A stretch of DNA of 64,000 bases from Candidatus Schekmanbacteria bacterium (lineage in GTDB: Bacteria > Schekmanbacteria > GWA2-38-11 > J061), in assembly GCA_016219965.1 (NCBI GenBank), contig JACRJM010000003.1, positions 442,299 to 506,298 of the forward strand, read 5' to 3'. Position numbers and translations under genes: made by a program. Below are positions 20,750 through 29,590 of the stretch, one piece after another (the stretch's first letter is position 1; every line of letters begins with the position of its first letter). Below the pieces are notes generated by a model, which made no database searches, was not told the DNA's origin, and saw only the letters and a program-made list of their open reading frames with translations.

Positions 20750-21569
20750 ATTTTCCGGATAGTTCTTTGGATCTTTTAGCAGCGGCTTCAACCGCCTCTA
20801 TAAGGGCAGACCTGACACCTTTCGCCTCTAATACTTTAAGGCCTGCAACGGTAGTTCCGCCGGGAGATGTGACCATCTCTTTGAGCTCTCCGGGATGTTT
20901 TCCTGTTTCACCAAGAAGAGTGATTGATCCTAGGATCGTTTCCAAAACAAGTTCACGCGCAATATTTCTTGGAAGCCCTGAAGCAACCCCGCCTTCTATT
21001 AAGGCTTCAATAATCAGGAAAACATAAGCAGGTCCGCTTCCTGAAAGTCCTGTTACTGCATCGAGAAAGTGTTCATCGAGAATAACGGTTTTTCCTACAG
21101 ACTTCATAACCTCTTCTGCGAGCGACATATCTTCATCTGAAACGGAGATGTTTCCTGAAATTGCAGAGATTCCTTTGCCGACAAGAGCAGGCGTGTTAGG
21201 CATCACTCTGATTATTTTTATATTGTTTCCAATCTGGTTTTTTATGAATGATGTGGTGACTCCTGCAGCGATAGATATTACAAGATGCCTTTCTTTTATC
21301 TTTCCTTTCAGCTCCTTTAACACATTTGCCATGACCTGCGGCTTGACAGCAAGAATTATTATGTCCCCCTTTGAAACACATGATGCGTTTGAGGCTGATG
21401 TTAATACTGTAAATTTAGACTTAAAATGCTCCAGCCTGTTCATCGAAGGATCGCTGAGAATAATGTGATCTGATGCAACAGTCCCTTTTTTCAGGAGCCC
21501 GCCCACAAGGGCTTCAGCCATGTTGCCGGCACCAATAAAAGAAATTTTTTTATTTTTAAGGAGTCCCAT
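20748..21569 (-). CDS. proC: Pyrroline-5-carboxylate reductase
   Basis: A 273-residue ProC that reduces pyrroline-5-carboxylate to proline with NAD(P)H. The Rossmann start KKISFIGAGNMAEALVGGLL, the middle ILAVKPQVMANVLKEL, RVMPNTPALVGKGISAI and the C-terminal TGLSGSGPAYVFLIIEALIE plus VTSPGGTTVAGLKVLE are family signatures. I use the ATG at 21569 and not the TTG at 21584, as it follows an AGG at normal spacing. The TAG stop at 20748-20750 overlaps the 3' end of the SRP RNA on the other strand. Confidence 0.96.
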   Translation of the reverse strand: MGLLKNKKISFIGAGNMAEALVGGLLKKGTVASDHIILSDPSMNRLEHFKSKFTVLTSASNASCVSKGDIIILAVKPQVMANVLKELKGKIKERHLVISIAAGVTTSFIKNQIGNNIKIIRVMPNTPALVGKGISAISGNISVSDEDMSLAEEVMKSVGKTVILDEHFLDAVTGLSGSGPAYVFLIIEALIEGGVASGLPRNIARELVLETILGSITLLGETGKHPGELKEMVTSPGGTTVAGLKVLEAKGVRSALIEAVEAAAKRSKELSGK

Positions 21570-21678
21570 AATCAAGCCTGCCAAGTTTGAAAACTTACGT
21601 TAATATTATTGATAAAAAAGGGAAGGAGTCAATCTTTATCGAGAAATGAAGAAAGGCGTTGGATGTTTTGAAATAAAA

Positions 21679-22449
21679 CTATTTTGCGGTTTTGTTTTTT
21701 AATGCTGCTAAAACAAGTTCCTTTGTTTCGGATCTTAATTTGGGGAAACCGAGCAGGATCCTTAAGTCCTGTAAAAGAAGATCGTTAACAAAACCCTCGC
21801 ATATCTCTAAAGGAGTTTCCTGGTTTCTTATAAGTTCCATTTTTATTCTATAGCGGTTTTTCCATTTAGAATGTTTTGACAGTATTGATAAAAGAACAGG
21901 ATTGCCCGTCTTTTTTTGGAGCATTACAAGAATATCTGTTTCTGTTAGTTTGGGATTCCATAACACAGCATCAAAAACCATCTCATTCTGTTCATATAAG
22001 AGTATTTTAAGAATATCCCGCGGGGCTTTTCTTGCCATAGTTATTTTTTCTCCAACAGGTATTTCGGATATTTTATTTTTTAAAAATTCCAGAGCACTTT
22101 GTTTTAATCCATAGGGGCTGTCATGGAGAGTTATAACATTCACAAGGTCTTTTTTATGAAGGTAGTTTAAGAGGCTTTTTGAAACAGCGACAGGAGTTTT
22201 TGAATTAAAAACAAGAGCCTCTTTTATAGAATAGTGGTCCTGGAATTCCGGAACCTTGGCTAAAAGGGCAAGAACCTTTTCGGGTGTTTCTTTTCTTGAT
22301 GCCAGAAGACAAGCTTCATCAACTGTGAGCTTGCCTCTCTTAAGTATCTTTTCAGCAATAACACTGTCAAAAAGCAATGGTACATATCCCATGATCTCAT
22401 CATTTAAAATTCTTGAATAAGTGGATAATGTTTTTTTAGTGGCGTCCAT
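21679..22449 (-). CDS. Helical-repeat protein of unknown function next to recX
   Basis: A 256-residue soluble protein with no signal or membrane segment. It is built of repeated helical units of about 35-40 residues, marked by the recurring pattern N-x-x-TP-x-x-(I/V/A) at SKTPVAVSKSLLNYL (about 90), NPKLTETDILVML (about 170) and NQETPLEICEGFVNDLL (about 210). This resembles HEAT/leucine-rich-variant-like or DUF2336-like repeat proteins, which mediate protein contacts. I cannot name a function. It begins 3 bp after the recX stop, so the two are co-transcribed. Confidence 0.7.
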   Translation of the reverse strand: MDATKKTLSTYSRILNDEIMGYVPLLFDSVIAEKILKRGKLTVDEACLLASRKETPEKVLALLAKVPEFQDHYSIKEALVFNSKTPVAVSKSLLNYLHKKDLVNVITLHDSPYGLKQSALEFLKNKISEIPVGEKITMARKAPRDILKILLYEQNEMVFDAVLWNPKLTETDILVMLQKKTGNPVLLSILSKHSKWKNRYRIKMELIRNQETPLEICEGFVNDLLLQDLRILLGFPKLRSETKELVLAALKNKTAK

Positions 22450-22452
22450 ATT

Positions 22453-22932
22453 TCAGATGATGCCCTTTTCTCTTAAAACTTCGTAAACAGTGGCCGGGTC
22501 AAAACCTCTCCTTATGAGAAAATCAACAATCTTTTTTTTGCCGGATGCTGTCTTAAGATTAAGTCTTTCCGTTTTTTTTTCTATTAATGAGATTAATGCA
22601 GATCTTTCTTTTTCGCGTGCGTCTTTATTTGATAGAAATTTTTCAGCAATAGATGAGGCATTAAGTTTTTTTTCTTTCAGCTTCATTATAATTCTGTTCC
22701 GTCCATAGCCCCGTCTTATGAGAGCTCTTGCAAGTGACTCGGCAAGCTCCAGGTCATTAAGATAGTTTAAGGATTGAAGCCTTTGAAGCACTGAATCTAT
22801 AATAGAGATGTCATCGCATTTCTGTTTAAGTTTTGATTTGAGCTTTAAAACTGATGATGGATATCTTTCCAAATACCGGCAGGCATAATTGAAAAGTTGC
22901 CGTTCATCGGTTATTTTAATTTGTCTGACCAT
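22453..22932 (-). CDS. recX: Regulatory protein RecX
   Basis: A 159-residue RecX family protein, three tandem three-helix units. Seen are FNYACRYLERYPSSVLKLKS, VLQRLQSLNYLNDLELAESL and ARALIRRGYGRNRIIMKL, then VDFLIRRGFDPATVYEVL. RecX binds and limits RecA filaments. In many genomes it sits after recA; here recA is absent and it leads a two-gene unit with the helical-repeat protein. No SOS box was found by eye upstream of the ATG at 22932. Confidence 0.9.
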   Translation of the reverse strand: MVRQIKITDERQLFNYACRYLERYPSSVLKLKSKLKQKCDDISIIDSVLQRLQSLNYLNDLELAESLARALIRRGYGRNRIIMKLKEKKLNASSIAEKFLSNKDAREKERSALISLIEKKTERLNLKTASGKKKIVDFLIRRGFDPATVYEVLREKGII

Positions 22933-23036
22933 AATGATAAAATCTATTTTGGGAATCTCACAGTATATGATAATCTTCCACCATAATTATATTTGTTGTC
23001 ATTAATAATGCCAGCATTTTTAAACAGGATTTCTGT

Positions 23037-23966
23037 ATGAAAAAAGTGAGCCAGCTTAAAAATGGAGATCTTATTGCCCTTGTCGCAACTGCAGGGACAT
23101 TCGAAAAGGAGAGATTCTTTAAAGGGAAATCTCTTATTGAGAGTTTTGGATATAATGTTTGTTATGACGAGTCAATATGGGGAAGAAATAGATATATTGC
23201 CGGCAATGATAAAGAGCGTGCAGAAGCAATAAATAAAGCCTTTTCTGATGATAATGTTAAGGGAATAATAGTGGTGAGGGGAGGATACGGCTCAGGCAGG
23301 GCACTGCCATATATTGATTTTAATCTGATAAAGAAAAATCCAAAAATATTTTGCGGGTCAAGCGATATCACATTCCTCCATATTGCAATTCAAAATTTAT
23401 GTGGTTTTGCGACTTATTATGGTCCGATGCCTGCAGGGAATAACGCAGCCAAAAGCTATGCAGAAGAGTTCAGGGCTTTTTTTGATATAACAAGCGGCAG
23501 GACAAAAACATTGCGGGTTAAAGTTCCTGATATTGAAATAATCAGAGGTTCTTCAGGAGAAGGCCGGATTGCCGGCGGGTGTCTTTCAATAATTAATGCA
23601 ACGCTCGGAACCCCATGGGAAATTAATACTGAAGGGAAAGTTCTCTTTATTGAAGACATAGGAGAACCACCCTATAGGGTTGACCGGATGCTTTTTCAGT
23701 TGAAGATGTCAGGCAAACTTTCCGGCCTTCAAGGTCTAATAGTTGGACATATGGTAGATGGCAATTCAGCGAACAGATTTGAGTGGGACAATGCTTTTAG
23801 AGAGATAATTTTAGAGGCGACGACCGGGACTTCATATCCAATAATTTATGGATTTCCGGCAGGACATGGAGCCGGTTCAGTTACTATACCTATAAATGGA
23901 AGCGTAATGATAGATGGGGAAAATGGGTTTGTAGAAATCACAGATTTTGGGGTGAAAAATGCTTGA
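23037..23966 (+). CDS. ldcA: LD-carboxypeptidase (muramoyltetrapeptide carboxypeptidase, S66)
   Basis: A 309-residue S66 peptidase that removes the terminal D-Ala from murein tetrapeptides during cell-wall recycling. It shows VRGGYGSGRALPYIDF, the nucleophile loop FCGSSDITFLHIAI, the glutamate region LFIEDIGEPPYRVDRMLFQL and the histidine loop GFPAGHG, which supply the Ser-His-Glu triad. No signal peptide is present, so it acts in the cytosol. It overlaps the next gene by 8 bp. With the downstream mpl it makes the tripeptide that Mpl re-attaches to UDP-MurNAc. Confidence 0.93.
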   Translation: MKKVSQLKNGDLIALVATAGTFEKERFFKGKSLIESFGYNVCYDESIWGRNRYIAGNDKERAEAINKAFSDDNVKGIIVVRGGYGSGRALPYIDFNLIKKNPKIFCGSSDITFLHIAIQNLCGFATYYGPMPAGNNAAKSYAEEFRAFFDITSGRTKTLRVKVPDIEIIRGSSGEGRIAGGCLSIINATLGTPWEINTEGKVLFIEDIGEPPYRVDRMLFQLKMSGKLSGLQGLIVGHMVDGNSANRFEWDNAFREIILEATTGTSYPIIYGFPAGHGAGSVTIPINGSVMIDGENGFVEITDFGVKNA

Positions 23967-25131
23967 TATTTATAATTTCAGAAAAGAAATAGAGAAAACT
24001 TATGACGAGTCAATTGTTCCGGGATTTGTGATAGCTGCAGGGAAAAAAGGGGGAGATAAGATTCTGGAATCCTTTGGCTACAGAGCAATTCTGCCTGAGA
24101 GAAAAGCCAATTCTGTGGATACTGTTTATGACCTGGCATCCCTTACCAAGGTAATGGCAACAACAACAGCTTTGATGCAGTTTATTGGCGAAGGAAGAAT
24201 TAATCTTGAAATGAAGATTGGTGAATTTATAGATGCCTATCGTTACGGAGAGTACAGCAATATTACAATTAAAAACCTTCTATCTCACACCGGAGGCTAT
24301 CCTGATTGGTATCCGTTTTTTGAAGAGATAAAAAAAAGGGAAAAAACATCAGGAGAACGTCTTATAGGAACATATGAGGGGAAAAAACTTGTTTATAGCC
24401 TGGCAAAGGAAATACACCTTGCTGATCCCACGCTTACAAGCACAAAATATAGCGATATAGGCTTTATTATTCTTGGCGAAATAGTAGAGTTTGTTTCCGG
24501 GGAACATCTTGATACATATTGTGAAAATATGGTTTTTGGTCCATTAGGTCTTAACAGCATTTATTTTATTGATATGGAAAAGAAAAGAAATGGTCTTTAT
24601 GCGAGCAAAAACGAAGAATTGTTTGCTCCCACAGAAAAATCAATGTGGAGAGATTGTTTAATAACCGGCGAAGTACATGATGACAATGCATATGCAATGG
24701 GGGGAGTATCCGGTCATGCAGGTCTTTTTGGCACAGCCAACGATGTATATAAGTTTGGGGAAGTAATCCTTGATTGTTATAATGGCACAAACTCTTTTGT
24801 TTCTCAGCGCATTGTCAGGACATTTGCAAAAAGACAACTCATAGACAGGAATTCTTCCTGGGCGCTTGGATGGGATACTCCGTCAAAAGGATTTTCAACA
24901 TCAGGACATTATTTTTCAGAAGAGTCTATAGGGCATACAGGATATACAGGGACTTCCCTTTGGATAGATTTAAAAAAAGAAGTTATTGTTGTCATTCTTT
25001 CTAACAGGGTTCATCCGGAGAGACAGAACAGGGCCTTTGTAAAATTAAGACCCTTGTTACACGACATAGTGATGGAAACATTAGGATGCGCAACACCTCC
25101 TGGTGAAGATACGGAAGGTTTGAAAGAATGA
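23959..25131 (+). CDS. Serine beta-lactamase-like hydrolase (class C/S12 type)
   Basis: A 390-residue penicillin-binding-like hydrolase. The SXXK motif is ASLTKVMA (about residues 56-63), the second motif is KYSDIGFIILGEIVE (Y-S-D in place of Y-X-N), and the third is the HTG in IGHTGYTGTSLW. No clear signal peptide is seen at the N-terminus (MLDIYNFRKEIEKTYDES), so it may be cytosolic, unlike secreted AmpC enzymes. Its place between ldcA and mpl, with overlaps of 8 and 4 bp, suggests action on muropeptides or peptide fragments in recycling and not antibiotic resistance. That role is inferred from context. Confidence 0.88.
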   Translation: MLDIYNFRKEIEKTYDESIVPGFVIAAGKKGGDKILESFGYRAILPERKANSVDTVYDLASLTKVMATTTALMQFIGEGRINLEMKIGEFIDAYRYGEYSNITIKNLLSHTGGYPDWYPFFEEIKKREKTSGERLIGTYEGKKLVYSLAKEIHLADPTLTSTKYSDIGFIILGEIVEFVSGEHLDTYCENMVFGPLGLNSIYFIDMEKKRNGLYASKNEELFAPTEKSMWRDCLITGEVHDDNAYAMGGVSGHAGLFGTANDVYKFGEVILDCYNGTNSFVSQRIVRTFAKRQLIDRNSSWALGWDTPSKGFSTSGHYFSEESIGHTGYTGTSLWIDLKKEVIVVILSNRVHPERQNRAFVKLRPLLHDIVMETLGCATPPGEDTEGLKE

Positions 25132-26540
25132 AAGCTGGTGCGCTTGTACATATCGTAGCCATCGGCGGAACCGGCATGAGCGCGCTTGCCGGTATGTTAA
25201 AGGAGAGAGGATTTAGGGTTACTGGTTCAGATAAAGGTCTATATCCGCCGGCAAGCACTATAATAGAAAAGTTAGGGATTCAGGTTGAAATAAGTTATTC
25301 GCCTGATAACATACCTCGCGATGTCTCGCTTGCAGTCATTGGAAATGCGGTTTCAAAGGACAATCCTGAAGTTCTGGAAATAATAAGAAGAAAGATTCCA
25401 TATAAATCATTTCCAGATACTCTTTGGGAATATTTCATACAGGGGAAAACCTCGGTAGTTGTATCAGGGACACATGGCAAAACTACATCAGCGTCTGCTG
25501 TATCATGGGTATTTTATAGTCTTGGCCTTGATCCGGGGTTTATGATAGGAGGTGTGCCGCTAAATTTTAATTCAAACTACAGACTGGGCAATGGGACTTT
25601 TTTTATTTCTGAGGGAGATGAATACGACTCTGCTTTTTTTGATAAAGGCCCAAAATTTCTTCATTACCGCCCTGATTATTTACTTCTAAACTCAGTAGAG
25701 TTTGACCATGCAGATATTTACAGAGATCTTGAGCATGTGATGTCTTCATTTACTAAACTTCTTGATATTGTTAATCCAAAAGGCGGTGTGGCTGCTTTTG
25801 GCGACAGCATAAATGTAAGAAAATTGATTGAAAAATCAAAGTGTAAAGTTTTAACATTTGGCTTTGAAAACACTAACGACTGGGTGATTAAAACAGTTAA
25901 TGAAGAAACAGGCGATGTAGTGGTTAATTCCAGAGATGGAAGGGAGATAAAGTTTAAGACTAATCTTTTTGGAAAGCAAAATATTGCAAATTTAACCGGA
26001 GTCCTGTTACTGGCAGATATTATGGGGCTAAATATAGAAAAGGCGTCAAAATCTTTAGAGCTATTCAATGGCGTAAAACGGCGCCAGGAATATATTGGAA
26101 GCGCAAAACATATTGATATATATGATGATTTTGCGCATCATCCAACCGCTGTAAAGGTTACGTTGGAGGGTTTTAAAAGCAGATTTCCGCAAAAGAGAAT
26201 TATTGCGGTATTTGAGCCAAGGTCAAATTCGAGCAGAAGGAATGTTTTTGAGGCTCAATACGTAGAGTCCTTTGATGCAGCAGATCTAATTATTTTATCT
26301 GAGCCTTTTAATAAAGATGCACTTGATGAAACGGTAAGATTTTCAACAAACAGGGTAACTTCAAATATCAAAAAAAGAGGAAAAGAAGCTTATTCTTTTA
26401 AGGATGTAGATTCAATAATAGGGTTTCTTTTAGGCAGACTAAGAGAAAATGACGTTGTTGTAATTATGTCCAATGGAGATTTTAGCGGCATACATAAAAA
26501 GTTAATACAGGCAATTAATTTCAATAAAACAATTAACTAG
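25128..26540 (+). CDS. mpl: UDP-MurNAc:tripeptide ligase Mpl
   Basis: A 470-residue Mur-ligase fold enzyme. The N-terminal HIVAIGGTGMSALAGMLKER is the Mpl-type Rossmann, the ATP loop is VVVSGTHGKTTSASAVSW, ISEGDEYDSAFFDKGPKFLH is the Mpl-specific stretch, and IYDDFAHHPTAVKVTLEGF the C-terminal domain. Mpl joins recycled L-Ala-gamma-D-Glu-meso-DAP to UDP-MurNAc. MurC, its closest relative, lacks the EGDEYDSAFFDK pattern, so Mpl is preferred. Overlaps the hydrolase gene by 4 bp and ends the recycling operon, facing parB. Confidence 0.93.
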   Translation: MKAGALVHIVAIGGTGMSALAGMLKERGFRVTGSDKGLYPPASTIIEKLGIQVEISYSPDNIPRDVSLAVIGNAVSKDNPEVLEIIRRKIPYKSFPDTLWEYFIQGKTSVVVSGTHGKTTSASAVSWVFYSLGLDPGFMIGGVPLNFNSNYRLGNGTFFISEGDEYDSAFFDKGPKFLHYRPDYLLLNSVEFDHADIYRDLEHVMSSFTKLLDIVNPKGGVAAFGDSINVRKLIEKSKCKVLTFGFENTNDWVIKTVNEETGDVVVNSRDGREIKFKTNLFGKQNIANLTGVLLLADIMGLNIEKASKSLELFNGVKRRQEYIGSAKHIDIYDDFAHHPTAVKVTLEGFKSRFPQKRIIAVFEPRSNSSRRNVFEAQYVESFDAADLIILSEPFNKDALDETVRFSTNRVTSNIKKRGKEAYSFKDVDSIIGFLLGRLRENDVVVIMSNGDFSGIHKKLIQAINFNKTIN

Positions 26541-26547
26541 CCGAAAT

Positions 26548-26569
26548 GCGCAAGTAGGCATTATTGCGC
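26548..26569. terminator. Weak hairpin between convergent mpl and parB
   Basis: GCGCAA and TTGCGC, 6-bp stem with a 10-nt loop, in the 70-bp gap between the stops. No T-run follows, so terminator function is only suggested by place. Confidence 0.3.
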
Positions 26570-26610
26570 TGGTGGTGAATATATTTTACTCGAGCTAGAA
26601 AAATAAATTG

Positions 26611-27471
26611 TTATTTTGTAAGTATGTCAATTAGGCGGTCAAGTTCATCTAAAGAATAATATTCAATAGTAATCCTGCCGTGGTTGGATTTGTTATTATG
26701 AAGGAGCTTAACTTTAGTAGCCAGGGATTTTCTCAAACGATCTTCAACATCTAATATTTCAGGAGATGGAGTTGAAGGTGAACTGTGTGGTTTTGCCTTT
26801 TTTTGTTTTGTGAGTCCGCCGGCTGCAATTTGCTCTAACTGCCTAACAGATAGAAGGTCTTCCACAGTCATGTCAGCCAAGGAAATCTGTAATGGCTCTT
26901 CATTAATACCGCAAAGAACCCTTGCATGCCCCATCGATATTCTGCCATCAAGAAGGTAGCACTTGATTTTATCGTTAAGCTTAAGAAGGCGAAGATAGTT
27001 TGCAACTGTGCTTCGTTCTTTTCCAACCCTTTCTGCAAGAGAGTCCTGCGTAAGGGAATGTTCATCCATTAGGTGTTTGTATGCCTCTGCTTCTTCAATG
27101 GGGTTAAGATCCTGTCTCTGGATATTTTCAATCAATGCAAGCTCCATTAAATCTTTGTCCGCAATATCCTTTATTATTGCGGGAACGCTTTTCAGCCCTG
27201 CTGCTGTGGCAGCCCTCCATCTTCGTTCACCGGCGATGATAGTATATGTTCCGTCAGAATCATTATGTTTGAGGAGAATGGGCTGAATAATACCGTTATT
27301 TTTTACAGAAGAAACAAGGTCATTCAATTTCTGGTCATTGAAATCTTTTCTTGGCTGGTGATTTCCAGGAAAAATATTATGAATATCAATGTTTATAACT
27401 TGTGATTCTGTTTTTTTTTCTGAAGAAGGTATCAGGGCGTCAAGGCCTCTTCCAAGTGATTTACGTTTCAT
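26611..27471 (-). CDS. parB: Chromosome partitioning protein ParB
   Basis: A 286-residue ParB/Spo0J-type CTPase clamp. The opening KRKSLGRGLDALIPSSEKK is typical. The ParB nuclease-like CTP-binding domain has NHQPRKDF, IQPILL and IIAGERRWRAATAAGL (residues about 75-95). The HTH is LTQDSLAERVGKERSTVANYL; GHARVLCGI follows. The C-terminal dimer segment ends at LIDILTK. ParB binds the nearby parS sites and spreads. It overlaps parA by 11 bp. Confidence 0.97.
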   Translation of the reverse strand: MKRKSLGRGLDALIPSSEKKTESQVINIDIHNIFPGNHQPRKDFNDQKLNDLVSSVKNNGIIQPILLKHNDSDGTYTIIAGERRWRAATAAGLKSVPAIIKDIADKDLMELALIENIQRQDLNPIEEAEAYKHLMDEHSLTQDSLAERVGKERSTVANYLRLLKLNDKIKCYLLDGRISMGHARVLCGINEEPLQISLADMTVEDLLSVRQLEQIAAGGLTKQKKAKPHSSPSTPSPEILDVEDRLRKSLATKVKLLHNNKSNHGRITIEYYSLDELDRLIDILTK

Positions 27472-28225
27472 TATTTATTATTTCCTCTGATAATTGAATA
27501 TACCGTTCAGCGCCTTTTGAGAATCTGTCGTAGAGAATTATTGGTTTTCCAAAGCTTGGGGCCTCAGAGAGCCTTACATTTCTTGGAATTATAGTTTTAA
27601 AAACTTTATCTCCAAATTTTGCTGATACATTTTCACTGACCTCTGCAGAAAGATTGGTTCGTAAATCCTGCATTGTAAGGAGAATTCCTTCTATATCAAG
27701 GTTTGGGTTCAGGCTTTCTTTTATTTTGGTTATTGTTTTTAATAGTTGGGCAATTCCTTCAAGAGCATAGTATTCGCACTGTAATGGTACGATTACAGAG
27801 TCTGCCGCAGAAAGGGCATTTATAGTAAGAACACCAAGAGAAGGGGGACAGTCAATTATAATATATTGAAAAGATTGTTTAATTTCGTTTAAGGCATTTT
27901 TTAAAAGAAGTTCCTTCGGAGATACATCCATTAATTCCACTTCGGCTCCGTAAAGTTCTGGTGTTGAAGGAATTAACTTAAGAGAAGGGAATTCAGTATC
28001 TACAAAGGTTTCTTGAATTTCTTTTCTACCAAGAATGCATCGATAGATTGATTTTGACAAACCAGAGCCATTTATTCCAAGTCCGCTTGTTGTATTGCCC
28101 TGAGGGTCAAGATCAATTAGAAGTACACTGCGCCCCTTATCTGCAAGACACGCTGATAAATTTATAGATGTCGTAGTTTTTCCTACGCCACCTTTTTGAT
28201 TGACAATTGCTATTATTTTTCCCAC
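27461..28225 (-). CDS. parA: Chromosome partitioning ATPase ParA (Soj)
   Basis: A 254-residue ParA with deviant Walker A KGGVGKTTTSINL at residues 11-23, Walker A' LIDLDPQGNTTSGLG and Walker B IIIDCPPSLGVLT. It drives movement of ParB-parS complexes over the nucleoid. I set the start at the GTG at 28225 (MGKIIAIVNQKGGVGKTTT), the usual family N-terminus. The frame stays open to an ATG at 28369, but that extension has no family similarity and runs through a perfect parS site at 28304. No strong ribosome site is seen before the GTG. Confidence 0.95.
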   Translation of the reverse strand: MGKIIAIVNQKGGVGKTTTSINLSACLADKGRSVLLIDLDPQGNTTSGLGINGSGLSKSIYRCILGRKEIQETFVDTEFPSLKLIPSTPELYGAEVELMDVSPKELLLKNALNEIKQSFQYIIIDCPPSLGVLTINALSAADSVIVPLQCEYYALEGIAQLLKTITKIKESLNPNLDIEGILLTMQDLRTNLSAEVSENVSAKFGDKVFKTIIPRNVRLSEAPSFGKPIILYDRFSKGAERYIQLSEEIINNET

Positions 28226-28303
28226 GTCGGTGACAACACAAGGTAATTGGTTTAGAAAATGATAATATACAATAAAAAAAAAGTGAGCAAGAAAAATTTC
28301 AAT

Positions 28304-28319
28304 TGTTTCACGTGAAACA
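28304..28319. promoter_or_regulatory. parS site, consensus
   Basis: TGTTTCACGTGAAACA is a perfect 16-bp palindrome identical to the bacterial parS consensus. It lies 79 bp upstream of the parA GTG, so ParB bound here could also repress parAB. Confidence 0.95.
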
Positions 28320-28389
28320 ACAAAAAAAATTACGCTATCGCAGTCAAACAAGCGTTTGATTGACCTCAAAAAGGCTTCTGTTAATTACA

Positions 28390-28398
28390 TGTGGATAA
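28390..28398 (-). promoter_or_regulatory. Consensus DnaA box
   Basis: TGTGGATAA on the plus strand, the complement of TTATCCACA. It lies between the two parS sites. Confidence 0.6.
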
Positions 28399-28571
28399 AC
28401 AATTTTTAAAAAAATGCTAAAACTTATTGATTTTATGGGAGTTATTATGGTGCACCTTTAAAATTCAATAATAATTAACAAGTTGTTAACATGCTTTGCA
28501 ATGTAAAATTATTTATCTGGTTTTAATCTGGGCATGGGCTGGAATATTACAATGATTGTTAATTTATTAAT

Positions 28572-28587
28572 TGTTCCACGTGGAACA
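28572..28587. promoter_or_regulatory. parS site, GTTCCACGTGGAAC variant
   Basis: TGTTCCACGTGGAACA is a perfect palindrome, and symmetry extends to 22 bp (28569-28590). This C/G variant is used as parS in several bacteria. It differs from the other site at two symmetric positions. Confidence 0.88.
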
Positions 28588-28667
28588 ATTAAAGGAAAAG
28601 AGGTCTTGCTGACATGATCCTACGTCTTATATTATGAAAAATGTCACGACTCCTGCTCATGGAAGTT

Positions 28668-29519
28668 TCAAATGGTTTCATTTATTAACCTGCTTATAGT
28701 TGAGTAGTGCATATGCAGATAGTCGGCTATCTCTTTTTGGCTATATCCATAATTGTCAAGTGCTTCCATAATTCTTCTGTTCCTTTCTATTCTGTCCCTT
28801 AAAGTTTTCCGGTCAAACAATTTCTCAAGAGTTGGTCTTCCAATATATCTCTGAACTCCAGGAATCTCGGCAATAGCTTTATGATCCTTCACTTGTGAGA
28901 TAAACTTTTCCGTGAAATCATCGCTGCCCAACAATATCTGTCCTCTGAGCTTCCCCCAAATAGATTCTACATTGAGTCCTGCCTTTACAAACTCAAGGTA
29001 TTCATCGCAGGCTGTTTTTATATTTTCCCCGAAATGACTAAGTATAAAACTTGTTATAAGAAATGACGCAGGTACCTCATAACCGGCAGTAGCATTAAAA
29101 CTGCTCCATTTCCATTCTCCTGGATATTTTACCGAACCTGCACGCACAGGATTTAAAACAATATACCTTGCCACCGCAAGAAAGTGGGTCTCCTTATCCA
29201 CAAGCACAGCCTTATATCGACCCTGAAAAACATGCCCTACTCTGTTATGTAGTTTATTGAAAGCCTGAGTATATACGCCATTTAAATGTTTCATCCCTCT
29301 GGAAAGATTGGCATCAGGCGTTTCGATTAATAAATGATAGTGATTGTCCATCAGGCAATATGCATGGCAGATCCAATTATATCTTTTAACTGCTACGCTT
29401 AGTGCACTAAAAAATATCTGCCGATCAACTTCATCAATAAATATATGATTCTTGTCATTTCCTCTTGTTGTCACATGATACAGTGCACCACTGTATTGAA
29501 TCCTCAAAGGTCTGGCCAT
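28668..29519 (-). CDS. REP-associated tyrosine transposase (RAYT, Y1_Tnp)
   Basis: A 283-residue RAYT of the IS200/IS605-related HUH family. The N-terminus MARPLRIQYSGALYHVTTRG is characteristic. The HUH pair is H60-Y-H62 in MDNHYHLLIE and the likely nucleophile is the tyrosine of NGVYTQAFNKLH; GHVFQGRYKAVLV follows, and NPVRAG closes the catalytic domain. The C-terminal part has a DnaA/HTH-like segment (GYSQKEIADYLHMHYSTISR). Such enzymes process single-stranded REP hairpins. I use the ATG at 29519, not 29525. It looks intact. Repeats at 29540 and 29591 lie upstream. Confidence 0.92.
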   Translation of the reverse strand: MARPLRIQYSGALYHVTTRGNDKNHIFIDEVDRQIFFSALSVAVKRYNWICHAYCLMDNHYHLLIETPDANLSRGMKHLNGVYTQAFNKLHNRVGHVFQGRYKAVLVDKETHFLAVARYIVLNPVRAGSVKYPGEWKWSSFNATAGYEVPASFLITSFILSHFGENIKTACDEYLEFVKAGLNVESIWGKLRGQILLGSDDFTEKFISQVKDHKAIAEIPGVQRYIGRPTLEKLFDRKTLRDRIERNRRIMEALDNYGYSQKEIADYLHMHYSTISRLINETI

Positions 29520-29539
29520 AAACAAACCTCTTTAAAATC

Positions 29540-29572
29540 ATATTTTGTTGATAGTTGATATCAACAAAATAT
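29540..29572. repeat. 14-bp perfect inverted repeat upstream of RAYT
   Basis: ATATTTTGTTGATA, a 5-nt loop, and its complement, ending 20 nt upstream of the RAYT ATG. It may be an operator, an attenuating hairpin, or an element end recognised by the transposase. Confidence 0.6.
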
Positions 29573-29590
29573 CATGCGGCATATAGAAAT

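Larger units (their letters stand above)
28226..28667. other. Centromere-like intergenic region upstream of parA
   Basis: A gap of 442 bp with no gene. It holds two parS palindromes (28304 and 28572), a consensus DnaA box (28390) and the short dyads TCAAAC-AAGC-GTTTGA (about 28344-28359) and TTAACAAGTTGTTAA (about 28476-28490). Together these look like an origin-proximal centromere region. Confidence 0.7.

Noticed and set aside
28226-28369. N-terminal extension of ParA to an ATG at 28369
   Set aside because: The extra 48 residues do not resemble ParA and cross a perfect parS site; GTG 28225 gives the family N-terminus.
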